The notes under the pieces are model-generated. The model searched no databases. It saw only the letters and a list, made by a program, of their open reading frames with translations, and had not been told where the DNA came from. From positions 1,765,501 to 1,829,500 of the forward strand of contig JAFEUB010000968.1 of assembly GCA_024529925.1 (NCBI GenBank): a DNA stretch of 64,000 nucleotides, given 5' to 3'. The DNA is from Ophthalmolycus amberensis. Lineage: Eukaryota; Chordata; Actinopteri; Perciformes; Zoarcidae. The position numbers were made by a program, and so were the translations under genes. Within the stretch, counting starts at the first letter, position 1. The number at the start of each line of letters is the position of its first letter. Positions 21,365 to 60,080 of the stretch are shown in pieces.

Positions 21365-24300
21365 GTAGGCTACAATGAATTTATCTATTTTATGCTACTC
21401 TGAAAAATCGGATATAACATCCTGCCTAACAGCAGATAGTTGTATTCAGAAATGTGATATTTTCTTGTTTGTGCCAAAAGAGCGACTGTTTTTGGGCATT
21501 TCATTGCGTCAATGCGCATTGGGCACATATGGCTCAGGACCTCCACAAAGCCAGTGACACATATGTTGTCGGTGAACACTGGTTTTGACAATGCCAAGTG
21601 AACCCAAATGCCATGAAACACGTTATGGATACAAGATGTAGGATTAAATGGCACAAGGCTTGTGGATTTCTGAGGAGAAACATCTAAGAGGAAGGATGCA
21701 ACATATTGAAATTTCAGTTTGACTTATTATGGTGAGAGATACCGTCCTAAAATCTACTGTGTATAAATTAATAAATAAGAATATTTTAGAAGTATTACAG
21801 TGATTTAGGTAATTTCAAAATACAAAAGAAACCGCGTGAGGGAGAGTGTGAGTAAAAATAGCACACATTTTAAGAATGACGTGCCCAGAGTTTATGTGTT
21901 TGTGCACCCATGTGTCTCCCACCGCTCTCAGACATCAACCAGACCGTGCGGATCATCCTCTACGGCCTCATCTTCCTCCTCAGCCTCCTGGGCAACAGCC
22001 TCATCATCGCAGTCCTGGTGAGGAACAGGCGCATGAGGACCGTCACCAACCTCTTTCTGCTGTCTCTGGCCATCAGCGACCTGATGGTCTCTCTGGTCTG
22101 CATCCCCTTCACCCTCATCCCCAACCTCATGAGGGACTTCATCTTCGGCGCCGGCATGTGCAAGCTGGTCATGTACTTCATGGGTGAGGGAAATTCTGAT
22201 GTTAGATTATTTTTTGTGGTTATCTTTAAACTGAGATATATGTAAATTGTTGTCTTTTTGTGGTCTTAAATGATCTTTACAGTCAAATTACACAGTTTTC
22301 TGAACTTAAGAGGAATGACCATTTTGACCATATCACTCATCTACTGTTGAAATCTACTTAAAAGATATCATTGTGATGCCTCAATTTATTATTATCCCCA
22401 AAGTAGACTTCCTTTCAAGTAAAGAAAATGCCATGTTGCAATTATAAGTTTTGCATCGCAGTTTGATTGAAATGTGTATATGTTATATTTTTATATTTTT
22501 ATGGCTATATGTATGTCGGAGAGAGAGGATATTTACAGCCATATTAGGCAATGTCCTGCACAAAGGTTCCTTTACGCGCATGTTGATGGTGATTTGGTGA
22601 TTTAGTGAGTTAAAAATGAGCTAAAAGCAGCTCTAGTCAAAGTAAACATGTCGTCAAAAAGTGTGGATTTACCTCAAAGTACCCTCACCCTCATGAATAT
22701 TTACAGACAGGGTCTATAATTGGTCTAGAGCAAAAGGATTCTTCAACAAAACTTTAAAGTCCCCCCTCAAAGCATGTGTTTGAGCTTCGCTGTGCAGACC
22801 GAAGACGTATGTGCAGAGTTTGCCACTAAAGGCTGTTTTTTTCACAGTCACATCTGTTGAAGAAGTTCCACTGCGCTCACTTTGAATCTGAGCTTAAGGC
22901 CTGTACGTACAAGCAGCCAATGCAACATGGTCCGATGTGCGATTTGGCAGAGGTGTGTGATGTAAGATACAGTGGCTGAACATAAGACAGCTCAGCGCAC
23001 GTAAACAGCACAACCTGACCCACTTCAGTCAGACAGAGGCAAATCAAATCAGTGCAGGAGCTGAGAAAGACAAAGAGCGTTCACTCAACTGCTAAAGCAC
23101 TTGTTAGTTCTGCAAAAAAAAATCATATGACTTTGCTTGTTTGTGGTCAATATTTATGCCTATTACCGATTTAAATGACTTCCAAATGATTTCTCCAACA
23201 ATAAATAGCGGAGGCCGCAGACAGTTAATCAGAACAGGGATGTGAAACAAGTCTCCCGCGGCTTTAATTCGCTTGCTATTGTGATGAATTCCAGAAGTTC
23301 TTCTCTCGTAACGAGGTACAGCCATTACAGATGACGCACCTTCACTAATAGTTCACTCTCATCTAATTACAGGACCGCTAGAAAATCAGATTTTGCATTT
23401 CTCTCCTTACTTCCTGTCGCTCCGTCGTCCAGGATTATTAGCTCGTTTGTCCGTTTCTGTGTCACTTCTCTCGGATCGCACACGGCGATTATCCGAATGT
23501 ATTTATAGCTCTTATTGTTATTGTTGCAGAGTGTGTTAACACAGGATGTACCTGAATGTGCAATTTAATGTCACTAGCAAATGAATGTGCCGCAGTAGCC
23601 ACATGTTCTGAGGATGCTGACCGTCACAAAGCCAGAGGGAGAAAAAACTAAAACAAAGGTGGATGGAAATGGTACCTAATGAAACGAAAAGTTGCATTTT
23701 GGGAAAGGCACTTAATTTGCTTTCTTGCCGAGAGTTTGATACCACTCCCATGTCTTTCCGTCTTTATGCTAAGCTAAGCGTCTTATATCAATCTTCTCTT
23801 GTTTATTTGATTGGTCATGTATGGCAGGTCCTTCTTCATCATGTATTCGATTATCGTTCTCATGTTTGAGGGGCTCAACACTGAAACTAAAAAAAGTCTA
23901 TTTTTTTGGGCTTTTCTGATCTGTGCAGGTGTGTCAGTGAGCGTTTCCACGTTCAACTTGGTGGCCATCTCCCTGGAGCGCTACAGCGCCATCTGCAACC
24001 CGCTGACCTCCAGGGCGTGGCAGACCAAATCCCACGCCGCCAGAGTCATCACCGCCACCTGGGTGGCGTCCTTCATCCTGATGCTGCCGTACCCCGTTTC
24101 CAGCGGCCTCAAGCCCTTCACCCGCCAAAACAACAGCACCGGGTACATGTGCCGCCTCGTGTGGCCCAACGACTTCATCCAGCAGTCCTGGTGAGCTGAA
24201 AACAAGTGCACGAGGGAGCGTGGTATACCTTCCCCCGTCCCAGCAGGGTGCCTTCACACTCGGATGCAACTCAAGATTGTGCGGCAGCCAACGTAGCACG

Positions 24301-26033
24301 TTGCTAATTTCAGATGGCCCCTTTTATTGATTTTTCTCAGCCCGGTGCTGCTGGTGAGAGACGACCACTTTGGGGAAATCTGCTGGCATGACACGGAGCT
24401 GACCCTTCAAAACAAAAGCACACAATTTTAAACAAGAGAGTCAATCTGCCAGGTTGATCTAGTTAAACAGCACATTTGAAAACACAAGACATGTTGTGCC
24501 AAAGTGCTTTTAGGGACCGGAATAAAAGTACATTTTAATTGCTTTAATGGAAAAAACACAAGATAAAACAATGTAGAAAAGATAAAAGGCTTATCACCCA
24601 CCAAATACAATACAAATGTTGTGTTGTCATGATGATATCAGTCGAGACTCCAATGCAGGGCATTCTAATATTGGCTCTGTTGTTGATTGAACGAACAGTT
24701 AATGCTCTTACTCCCCTGAATGTGTCCCTTGCAGGTACGTGTCCCTGGTGTTGCTGCTCTTCTTAATCCCCGGGTTGGTCATGATGACGGCCTACGGACT
24801 CATTTGCCTGGAGCTCTACCGGGGCATCACCTTTGAGCTGTCCAGCAGGAAGTCTAGCAGAGGTATGGAAATAAAGCACAGCGAGTAATCAGAAGCAACA
24901 TTTTTTTCTTTTTCGCATTACTATATATTTTCCTCTGATAAGTTCTATGAAAAGACCAAAAGCAACGATATCTTAGTCCAATGTCTCAATACTTTACGAC
25001 CTCCCTCATCTGTCTGTGGTATTTAGCTCCCCGGCCCACTGGTTTGTACGAAATCTTTAAAAACACATCAGAAGCATAAAGTTTATTTTTAAAAGGTTAA
25101 AGAATTCCCGATGCCCGCTGGGCACTGTAGATTTTAGCAATCGTCTCTGGAACGGGAGCAAAAGGTGCATTTCTTTGGGACTATTTTCAGCTGCGGATTG
25201 ATACACATTCGGTGCTCAAGTGAGAGTTTACAGCGTCACGTTTGTAGGACTGACTCAAAATGAGCAACAGGGCCAACGTCCTAAAAGCAGGTTTATGGTA
25301 AGAATGAATGAGCTGCATTAGGATTAGCTACACAGACGATGCTTCATAGAAGGATGATAAAACTGCTGATAAAACTGCACTCTGACACTCCAGTCTTTCC
25401 TTCTCATATCCCCCCCCCCCCCTGGCAGAAAGACAACTCAGCACTGGCAGCAACAAACCCGGTGACAGCGACGGCTGTTACCTGCAGCGGTCCAAAAAGA
25501 AGAGCATCACAGCGAGCGCAGGCCCCCCCAGCAGAAAGCCCACGGTGGGCCGCGTGTGCGGCAGCAGCTCCACCGCCAACCTGATGGCCAAGAAGCGCGT
25601 GATCCGCATGCTCCTGGTCATCGTCTTCCTCTTCTTCCTGTGCTGGACGCCCGTCTTCGTGGTCAACGCGTGGCAGGCCTTCGACCGGCGCTCGGCCTAC
25701 CGCCTGACCGGGGCGCCCATCTCCTACATCCACCTGCTGTCCTACACCTCGGCCTGCGTCAACCCCATCATTTACTGCTTCATGAACAAGCGCTTCCGCC
25801 AGGGCATGCTGGCCACGTTCACCTGCTGCAGCTGCTTGGGGAGGAGAGGTGGCGGCGGAGAGAGCGGAGGCGGAGGCGGCATGGGGAGGTCGGCTGGAAT
25901 CTGGGATGCTAAAGGGGAGGCGGGCAGGTTGAGGGCGAGGCTGAAGGCCGCAGAGCAGAACGGTCACACCCGGCCGAGTGGAGCCAGCACCTACACCGAC
26001 ACCCGGGCCTCGGCCTGGAGTGAGCTGACTTAA
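21244..26033 (+). CDS. cckar: Cholecystokinin receptor type A (CCK1R), class A GPCR; complete, 5 coding exons, 455 aa
   Basis: The coding sequence joins 21244-21364, 21932-22183, 23929-24190, 24735-24862 and 25429-26033 (1368 nt, ending TAA), in frame at all junctions. It is a plasma-membrane receptor for sulfated CCK that couples mainly to Gq. The extracellular tail has two N-glycosylation sites (NST at 12, NIS at 27) and Cys21/Cys31. Seven membrane segments follow. Landmarks are LLGNSL in TM1, LAISDL in TM2, ERY at 141-143, Cys117 pairing with ECL2 Cys199, FFLCWTP in TM6 and NPIIY at 366-370. The ECL2 Met198-Cys199-Arg200 matches the CCK1R site that reads the CCK sulfotyrosine and separates it from CCKBR. 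CFMNKRFR and a CC pair (probable palmitoylation) follow TM7. The tail is Gly-rich and a little longer than in human (428 aa). Residue 337 is Gln where mammals have Arg. Confidence 0.96.
21365..21931 (+). other. cckar intron 1
   Basis: This 567-bp AT-rich intron has no feature beyond the splice sites. Confidence 0.8.
21932..22183 (+). CDS. cckar: cckar coding exon 2 (TM1-TM2, start of TM3)
   Basis: The exon lies between acceptor CTCTCAG and donor GTGAGG. It encodes INQTVRIILYGLIFLLSLLG and NRRMRTVTNLFLLSLA among others, very close to mammalian CCK1R. Confidence 0.97.
22184..23928 (+). other. cckar intron 2
   Basis: This 1.75-kb intron has a possible dispersed repeat at about 22600-23090 and a copy of the MITE-like family at about 23675-23785. 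No exon was seen; the open frame running into exon 3 from 23811 is intronic before 23929. Confidence 0.75.
23675..23785 (+). repeat. Dispersed MITE-like repeat, copy 2 (partial)
   Basis: Shared words with the other copies are CATTTTGGGAAA, TTTCTTGCCGAGAG, GATACCACTC and GCTAAGCTAAGC. Confidence 0.6.
23929..24190 (+). CDS. cckar: cckar coding exon 3 (TM3-TM4, ECL2)
   Basis: The exon lies between acceptor TGTGCAG and donor GTGAGC. It encodes VSVSVSTFNLVAISLERY (with the ERY motif), TM4, and ECL2 with NNST and MCR. Confidence 0.97.
24191..24734 (+). other. cckar intron 3
   Basis: This 544-bp intron has no recognisable feature inside. Confidence 0.8.
24735..24862 (+). CDS. cckar: cckar coding exon 4 (TM5, start of ICL3)
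   Basis: The exon lies between acceptor TTGCAG and donor GTATGG. It encodes YVSLVLLLFLIPGLVM and MTAYGLICLELYRGI. Confidence 0.97.
24863..25428 (+). other. cckar intron 4
   Basis: This 566-bp intron ends in a 12-C run (25411-25422) directly before CTGGCAG, which serves as the pyrimidine tract. Confidence 0.8.
25429..26033 (+). CDS. cckar: cckar coding exon 5 (ICL3, TM6-TM7, cytoplasmic tail, stop)
   Basis: The acceptor is TGGCAG. The exon encodes ICL3 with DSDGCYLQ (shared with mammals), AKKRVIRM, TM6, TM7 and a tail containing Gly runs, ending SAWSELT then TAA. GC content is markedly higher than in the introns. The Gln337 codon is at 25674-25676. Confidence 0.97.
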
Positions 26034-27061
26034 AGGGGATTCCTCTGCGTGAAAGAGCAAACACTTCAAAGGGAATCTTGTTTGTTTTGAAGGCCCTCAC
26101 AGCGCTTATAGGACTAGTTTAAGAGCAGCTGCTTTAGCTGGAAGTGTGACGTGACGTGGGTACAGTTGTTGTTCATGTGGAGCAGTAGAGGTGCACATCC
26201 AGTGCTTTCACGGCACATCAACGCAGCCAGATGTGTTTTTCTAAAGCCCGCAGTGTCCAGGCGTTAAAGGGCCTAAAGTCTGAAGCAGAATACAAATTAA
26301 TGTTTAACCGCTCGCTTTATACACGTTAGTTGTCAGCTGTAGAGTTAGAGGAACTGCACAGACCAAATTAGTCTTTACAGTTCATTGTTTTTTAACTATG
26401 TGCACCAGAGTGAGAAAAATCCAAAAGGACAATCGGTGCCGGAGGGAAAATTACAAAGAAAAGTCATTATTTTTCTTACTTACCAGTTATGAAAGCGGTT
26501 CACACCGAGGTCTGCTTCACCTGAAATTACATTTTTTAAAAGGTGAGTGACAATTTGCAAAAAGATTTCGGTGATATTCTTTCACGAGTTGACAAATGAG
26601 TCTCACCTCGAGGGTGATTTCATTTAGTAACTGCTGCGGAGCCTTCGGTCCTCCCTCATCTTCATCAGCAGATCGAGTTTGTCCAGTTGTCGTGGAAATG
26701 TTACAACTTGCACATTTCCGTGACAAACGGGCAAACTGGATGTGCTGATGAGAGGATCATGCGATCGGATCAAACGCTGGTTTAACAGCAAAACTACATC
26801 AAAACATCCTTTCACAAACTCACAATACTCAGTGCAGTTTAATCCAAGTGTCACTTATCCAGTCGTACGCTCACTAAACACACGTGCATCCTCGCTGAAA
26901 CGTGTTTAAAAGTTGTATTAAATAGTAATAACATATAAATATATACGTCCGTAAACAGGCTTTTTATTTGTCTTTATGTCACGCCGCAGTGTAACCGTAA
27001 TCAGCAGCATCAAAACAGTCCTCCAGTGCACAAACAGTTCTGCTCTTGTCCTTGACTCGCT

Positions 27062-27064
<3 letters not shown>

Positions 27065-27120
<56 letters not shown>
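27065..27120. repeat. (TG)n microsatellite with one TA interruption
   Basis: TG dinucleotides, broken once by TATA near 27097-27102. Confidence 0.95.
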
Positions 27121-27122
<2 letters not shown>

Positions 27123-28962
27123 CCTGTCTACGGGAACTGCAGAGGCCTTATCATTTAGTGGGACTTTGAACAGCTGTATCACCTCTCCTTCAAAGAGCAA
27201 ATTCCCGGCATCCCCCCCCCCCCCCCCCCACTGTTAAATATAGCAGCGTTCATGTAGCAACTTATTCCCATTTTGTTTCGTGATGTAACATTGTTGTATA
27301 AATTCTTACTTTAAAGTGTGATGCGTTCCTACGGATGTCCTGTTGTACTTAAACACGACTGAATGTAATCAGTGATTTTACAGGTTGTATATTGTACATC
27401 TTGAAGTGTTTTCGGGGGGGGGGGGGGGGATGGTACCGTGTTCTTTTCGGTTTTGATGTACAGACTCACAAGCCGTCTCCGAAACAACCAAACGTCTGGT
27501 TGACCGTATAAAGACCGTGAGCGCCCAAGTTCGCAGATGCATTTGGAAAAAAAGTCTGGCGGCAGAGCAACTGTGAGCTTTTAACGGCTTTAATGAAAGT
27601 GGATCTGAAGGACAGAGGGCATTAGGGCCCGGACAAGTGGCGGAAATCTGCTGGGACTTCTTCCCAAGGATAAGAGCTCCATTTGGGCTCGGTAGATGCC
27701 AAAGAGCCCCGGGAGATGCTTAGCCGTCACTGGAGGAGGGAAGATACACAAGTCTGGCATTATCGTTTGTAAAAAAAAAATAATAATACATGCTTACATC
27801 ACTGATGACCATTAAAAACATGACACAAAGTGAGATTTTATATCACTTGTTTTATTTCTCATTTTTATGCCAATATTGCAAGTTTTTTTTTCTCATTTTT
27901 TTCTTTTCTTCTCTTTCTTTTTAATGACATACAGATTTGAGCATGATCTGGAGCTGCAATATGTACAAAAAACTAACGTACGTTATCAAAAAAAACAACA
28001 AACAACCGTCCATTTCTTTTTGACGTTATTGCTAAATGTTACAAACGGCACAAGGTTTTCCTACCAATCAGCAACCCTTCAAGCACTGAGTACACTACCA
28101 CAATGACACCTCTGCTTACCAGTTACTAGAATAATACACAGATACAGTGAGAGGGAAAGAGAGCGAGAGAGCACATGGACAAGGAAGAGGCTATGACGAT
28201 GGAAAAAAGGGTGATCCAACTGTAGCAAAGCTAAGCGTAAAAAGGCTGTTAAAACTCCAAATGTACATAAACGTGAGCGGGTGGAAGAGCGAGGATGAAA
28301 TGTGTGAGAGGGAAAAGAAAAAGGTCAGCGCTCTGTAGCGCAAACAGCCGAATAGTGTGAAGTAGAAGTGAAGGCTGAGTGCGACAGAGAAGGGGCTTCC
28401 ACGCCGTTTGATTTAAATGGGTTTAAAGCTGCCTCTCACTCTGCCCCCGTTTCGTTTAGCAGTGCATGAAAACTACGTTATATCAAAAAGACATTTGGCA
28501 TATTAGAGGATACATAACATTGTTCAGAGCTCATTATATAAAAACAAAGAAAACACAAGAAACAGCTGCTTTTGGAAGAGTAGAACAAACGCACACACAC
28601 ACACACAGAGAGAGAGAAACCGGTTTGTGTAAGAAGGCGTGTAACATTTTCTTTTTACCCCTTTTGACGATGATTCGTCCCCTTTACGCGCTTGACATCG
28701 AGTTATCCTCCCTATCCCATAACGCTTTTATTAAGAGAGGAATATAAACTGCAAACCAGCTCAGATTGTCACATTTTGAAAAGCACGCAGCCCCCCCCCC
28801 CCCCCCCTTCTTTATTAGTGACGAGCGACAAAAGCTGCTCTGTTCAGACTGGCGTGAGGAGATCCAGAGGAGCCAGGGGTTGGTTTAGCCTTAAGAGGCG
28901 ACTCAGCATGTAAACAAAAACCCAAAAATATCCAAGCTCGAGGGGGGGGGGGGGGGGGAGAA

Positions 28963-29081
<119 letters not shown>

Positions 29082-29782
29082 AGGAGGGGGGGTGTGATGC
29101 TAGATGTTTTAAAAAAAACTCACTGAATTTTTAGAGCTAGTAGAAAAAAAACACTCAAAAGTTTAAAAATCTACAGTTTAAGATTGCGTGACCTCCATCC
29201 TGCAGAGTAAAGGGTTCAGGCTGACAGACAGGAAGTGGCCTCTTTGAACGGGAACACAAAATAAAAAAAACACACTCCCAGGCCACCCGAGGCAGCACGG
29301 GCAATAATGCACTTTTCTTTCTTTTTTTTTGTTGACATAAGACATAAGGGGAGACTTTGTACCAATAATTTAAAAAATATCAATATTACAATATAAAACA
29401 TTTAACATGAATGACTGACAGGTGGGCGAGCGGGCGGCGAAACGGGGGCATAACTTAATCTTTTTTTTTTTTTTTTTTTTACAATGAAGGGGGTGCAAGC
29501 GAATCCTTTTTTCGTTCCTATTTAATTTGTCCGTAGGGAACACTTCATTAAGCAGACATTCAAGTTACAGTATTGTTCTGTTTTTTTTTTGTGTATACAG
29601 TCGTACTGTAATACTAGATCACAAGTATTGCCTTTGAGCGTTTGATCGTGGTGGAAGACAGAAACACCTCCGTGAATAAAAAGTTACTTTCTTTTGTTGT
29701 TTTTTTGGAGAGAGCAGTTGGAACACACTTGAAATGGAGCGAGTCTGACTCGATATTCCATTACAGCAACTACATGACAGTT

Positions 29783-29826
29783 ACACACACGCACACGCAC
29801 ACGCACACACACACACACACACACAC
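29783..29826. repeat. (CA)n microsatellite
   Basis: CA units, with CG interruptions in the first third. Confidence 0.93.
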
Positions 29827-31761
29827 TTTGCTGGCTGGTGAACTAGTGCTCAGGCGGGACAGAAGACGATGAAATGACCTGTACAATATTGCTGTTCTGT
29901 TTGGAAATGCACATCTTTTCAAATAACACACATTTAGAAGGCCTTTTATACTCCTACAGGAGACGCGGTCACCATGAACACAGATGAGTGCAACTACTCG
30001 GGACAGTGAGTCAACAATGTACACAAGCTTCTGCAAAGATAATACACCACAGGAGATCCTTTTTTTTTTGTTTGTTTTGTTTTGTTTTAAAGGCTGAAAA
30101 GAGCCGACGGCGCTCGTGAGACGCTGTACCAAAAGTGGGAAGAAACAAAAAGGTGCTGGGCACCGCATGAGAATAAAAAAAAAGAAAACGGGCTTATTGT
30201 ACTTGTACACCAAGGAAGACGAAGGCCGAGAGATCCTTCGGAAAGGCTGCCTTTTGCATGACGAGGTGGTTCCTGTGACGAGAAGCGAGGCGGTAGCTTG
30301 GTTTGTGTGTGCTATGCACAGGTTCTTCCGAGGTGAGTAAACAGCAGATATATACGTAAGGTGAAGTACTTGTTTGTTTTTTTGTAATTGAAGTTATCGG
30401 TAAGGCCACATCAAAATTCTCTTCTTTTTTCTTTTGGGGAAACCCCGCTGGAGTTAAAAACGCCACCAGCACACCGGAAGACCCCTCGCTTAGGTGCAGC
30501 TCTACATCATGATACGCCAACAGTGACCAGCAGCGCAACAGATACAGGATATTAGATATGTGAGCGACTGTGTACACGGTAAGAATATACAGTACTAAGG
30601 CTATCCTCTTGAAGTCAATGACTACGCTTTGTTACGTTCGTTTGAAAAAAACAGACTTGCTTTTCGTAAACCGTGGAAGTTTTTTTGTTTCTTTTCACGT
30701 ATTCTGCAAAATGTTGCTATGGCTCCATGCGAGATGTACTGATGTGTATACTTTCCAAAAGAAGAATAGCGCACATAGAGTATTGCAGGCAAGGCAGAGG
30801 CAGTTGCTTAAAGCTTTTCTTTTTAAAGACTTCATTAAAAACCAATGATAAAACATAGGCCCTCTGAGGTCCCCCCCCCCGATTAAAAACACAAAACAAA
30901 GAAGCAAGAGTATCAAAAAAAAAAGTTCAATCCAAAGACTGAAAAACAGGCGTTTTGTCGTCAGGTCGCAACAACATACAGGTTGGGATTTTGGACCTCG
31001 AAAAGGGGGGAAAAAGAAAACCCAAAGCTCAGAGGAAGAATAGAAACTATTTGGTAACAAAAGTGTACTATATGTTTAATACAAAAAAAGGTATGGAGAA
31101 AAATGTACCTTTACTAAAGCTTATACAAGATCCTTGGTCCATAAAAACTATGTTATCGTCACGTTTTATGTGTGTCCCTCTGCATCCTTTGTCCCTCCAA
31201 CAACAATACATCCAGCCCCCCCCCCCTTCAGGAAACCACAAATCAATGCAAAGAAAAAAAAAAGGAATAATTATAAAACAAGTGGTGGGAGGAGGTTGGG
31301 AGGAGGAGGACGAGGAGGGGTGGCGCAAAAAACATACGTTCCTTTCAAGAGATTTTTGTTTTGTTTTTTTGTACACGGTGGATGTATTGTTGTTGTGGTT
31401 TCCATTCTCACAGCCGCAGAAAAGGTGCTGGAGCTCCGAGCCTGCAGGAATGTCACTCATTCCACACACCAGGTCCCTAAAGTAACCACAGGAGAAGGTT
31501 GGGGGGGGGGGGGGGGGGGGGGTCAAGGATTCCCATTGGCTGACAGCGCTGTGAATGTCACTCCTCCCATCGGATCCCCCCCCCCCCCCCTGCGTTTGCT
31601 CCTTTTCTCTCCCGCCAAAATTTCAGCTTCTTTGTATCCAAAATGAACACGCAGCACTTTCGAGTGAGTCTTTGTTTGCTACTTCCCCCGTAGTCAGTTT
31701 ATATACACCTTGTGGTACTTTGCTCTCAAGGCATATAGTAGCGAGTGGCCCCCTGTGTGCG

Positions 31762-59721
<27,960 letters not shown>

Positions 59722-59950
59722 CTTCCACAAACTCTCACCAAAACTCCAATACTCGCGATATCCTTTCTCTCTCCCACCGCCCAACAATCCGCCGAGACAA
59801 CAGAAGCAGACTGGAGGTGTAGAGACTAGGGAGACGGAGAGAAAGGGGGTGGGTGAGGAAGAGAGAGAGAGAGAAAAAAAGGGGGAGGCGGCGGGGAGGA
59901 GAGAGAGAGAGAGAGAGAGTCAGAGAGAGAGCAGACGCCACAACAACAGG

Positions 59951-59958
59951 CGTGGGAA
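59951..59958 (+). promoter_or_regulatory. Exact CSL (RBPJ) binding site in the rbpj promoter
   Basis: CGTGGGAA, the high-affinity consensus for the protein this gene encodes, lies 230 bp upstream of the ATG. Confidence 0.6.
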
Positions 59959-59968
59959 ACTTCGAAGA

Positions 59969-59978
59969 TCTCGCGAGA
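59969..59978. promoter_or_regulatory. TCTCGCGAGA promoter palindrome
   Basis: A perfect 10-bp palindrome identical to the element known from CpG-island, often bidirectional, vertebrate promoters. Near matches TATCGCGAGA (60023-60032) and ACTCGCGATA (59751-59760) lie close by. Confidence 0.65.
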
Positions 59979-60071
59979 GTTGGAAAACTCTCACAATAGG
60001 CAAGCACAGAGGGAGCGTCTCCTATCGCGAGATGTGCGTGAAGTTGTTTATCTTGTCGCGCTGAGATACTA

Positions 60072-60079
60072 TTCCCACG
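60072..60079 (-). promoter_or_regulatory. Second exact CSL (RBPJ) binding site, overlapping an E-box
   Basis: TTCCCACG on plus, CGTGGGAA on minus. It overlaps CACGTG (60076-60081). Confidence 0.6.
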
Positions 60080-60080
60080 T

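Larger units (their letters stand above)
59722..60080 (-). promoter_or_regulatory. rbpj: rbpj 5' UTR and CpG-rich promoter
   Basis: Directly upstream of the rbpj ATG the sequence is CpG-rich and contains exact CGTGGGAA octamers at 59951-59958 (plus) and 60072-60079 (minus), a TCTCGCGAGA palindrome at 59969-59978, related CGCG words at 59751-59760 and 60023-60032, and a CACGTG E-box at 60076-60081. A GA tract (about 59860-59930) lies between. No TATA box was seen. The transcription start cannot be fixed from sequence. Confidence 0.7.

Noticed and set aside
23811..23928. Upstream extension of the open frame that includes cckar exon 3
   Set aside because: A clear acceptor (TGTGCAG) at 23928 and the match to CCK1R begin at 23929. 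The earlier codons are intronic.
25404..26069. Long minus-strand open frame of 221 codons
   Set aside because: It lies antisense to cckar exon 5, whose sense translation is clearly a GPCR. The open frame comes from high GC content.
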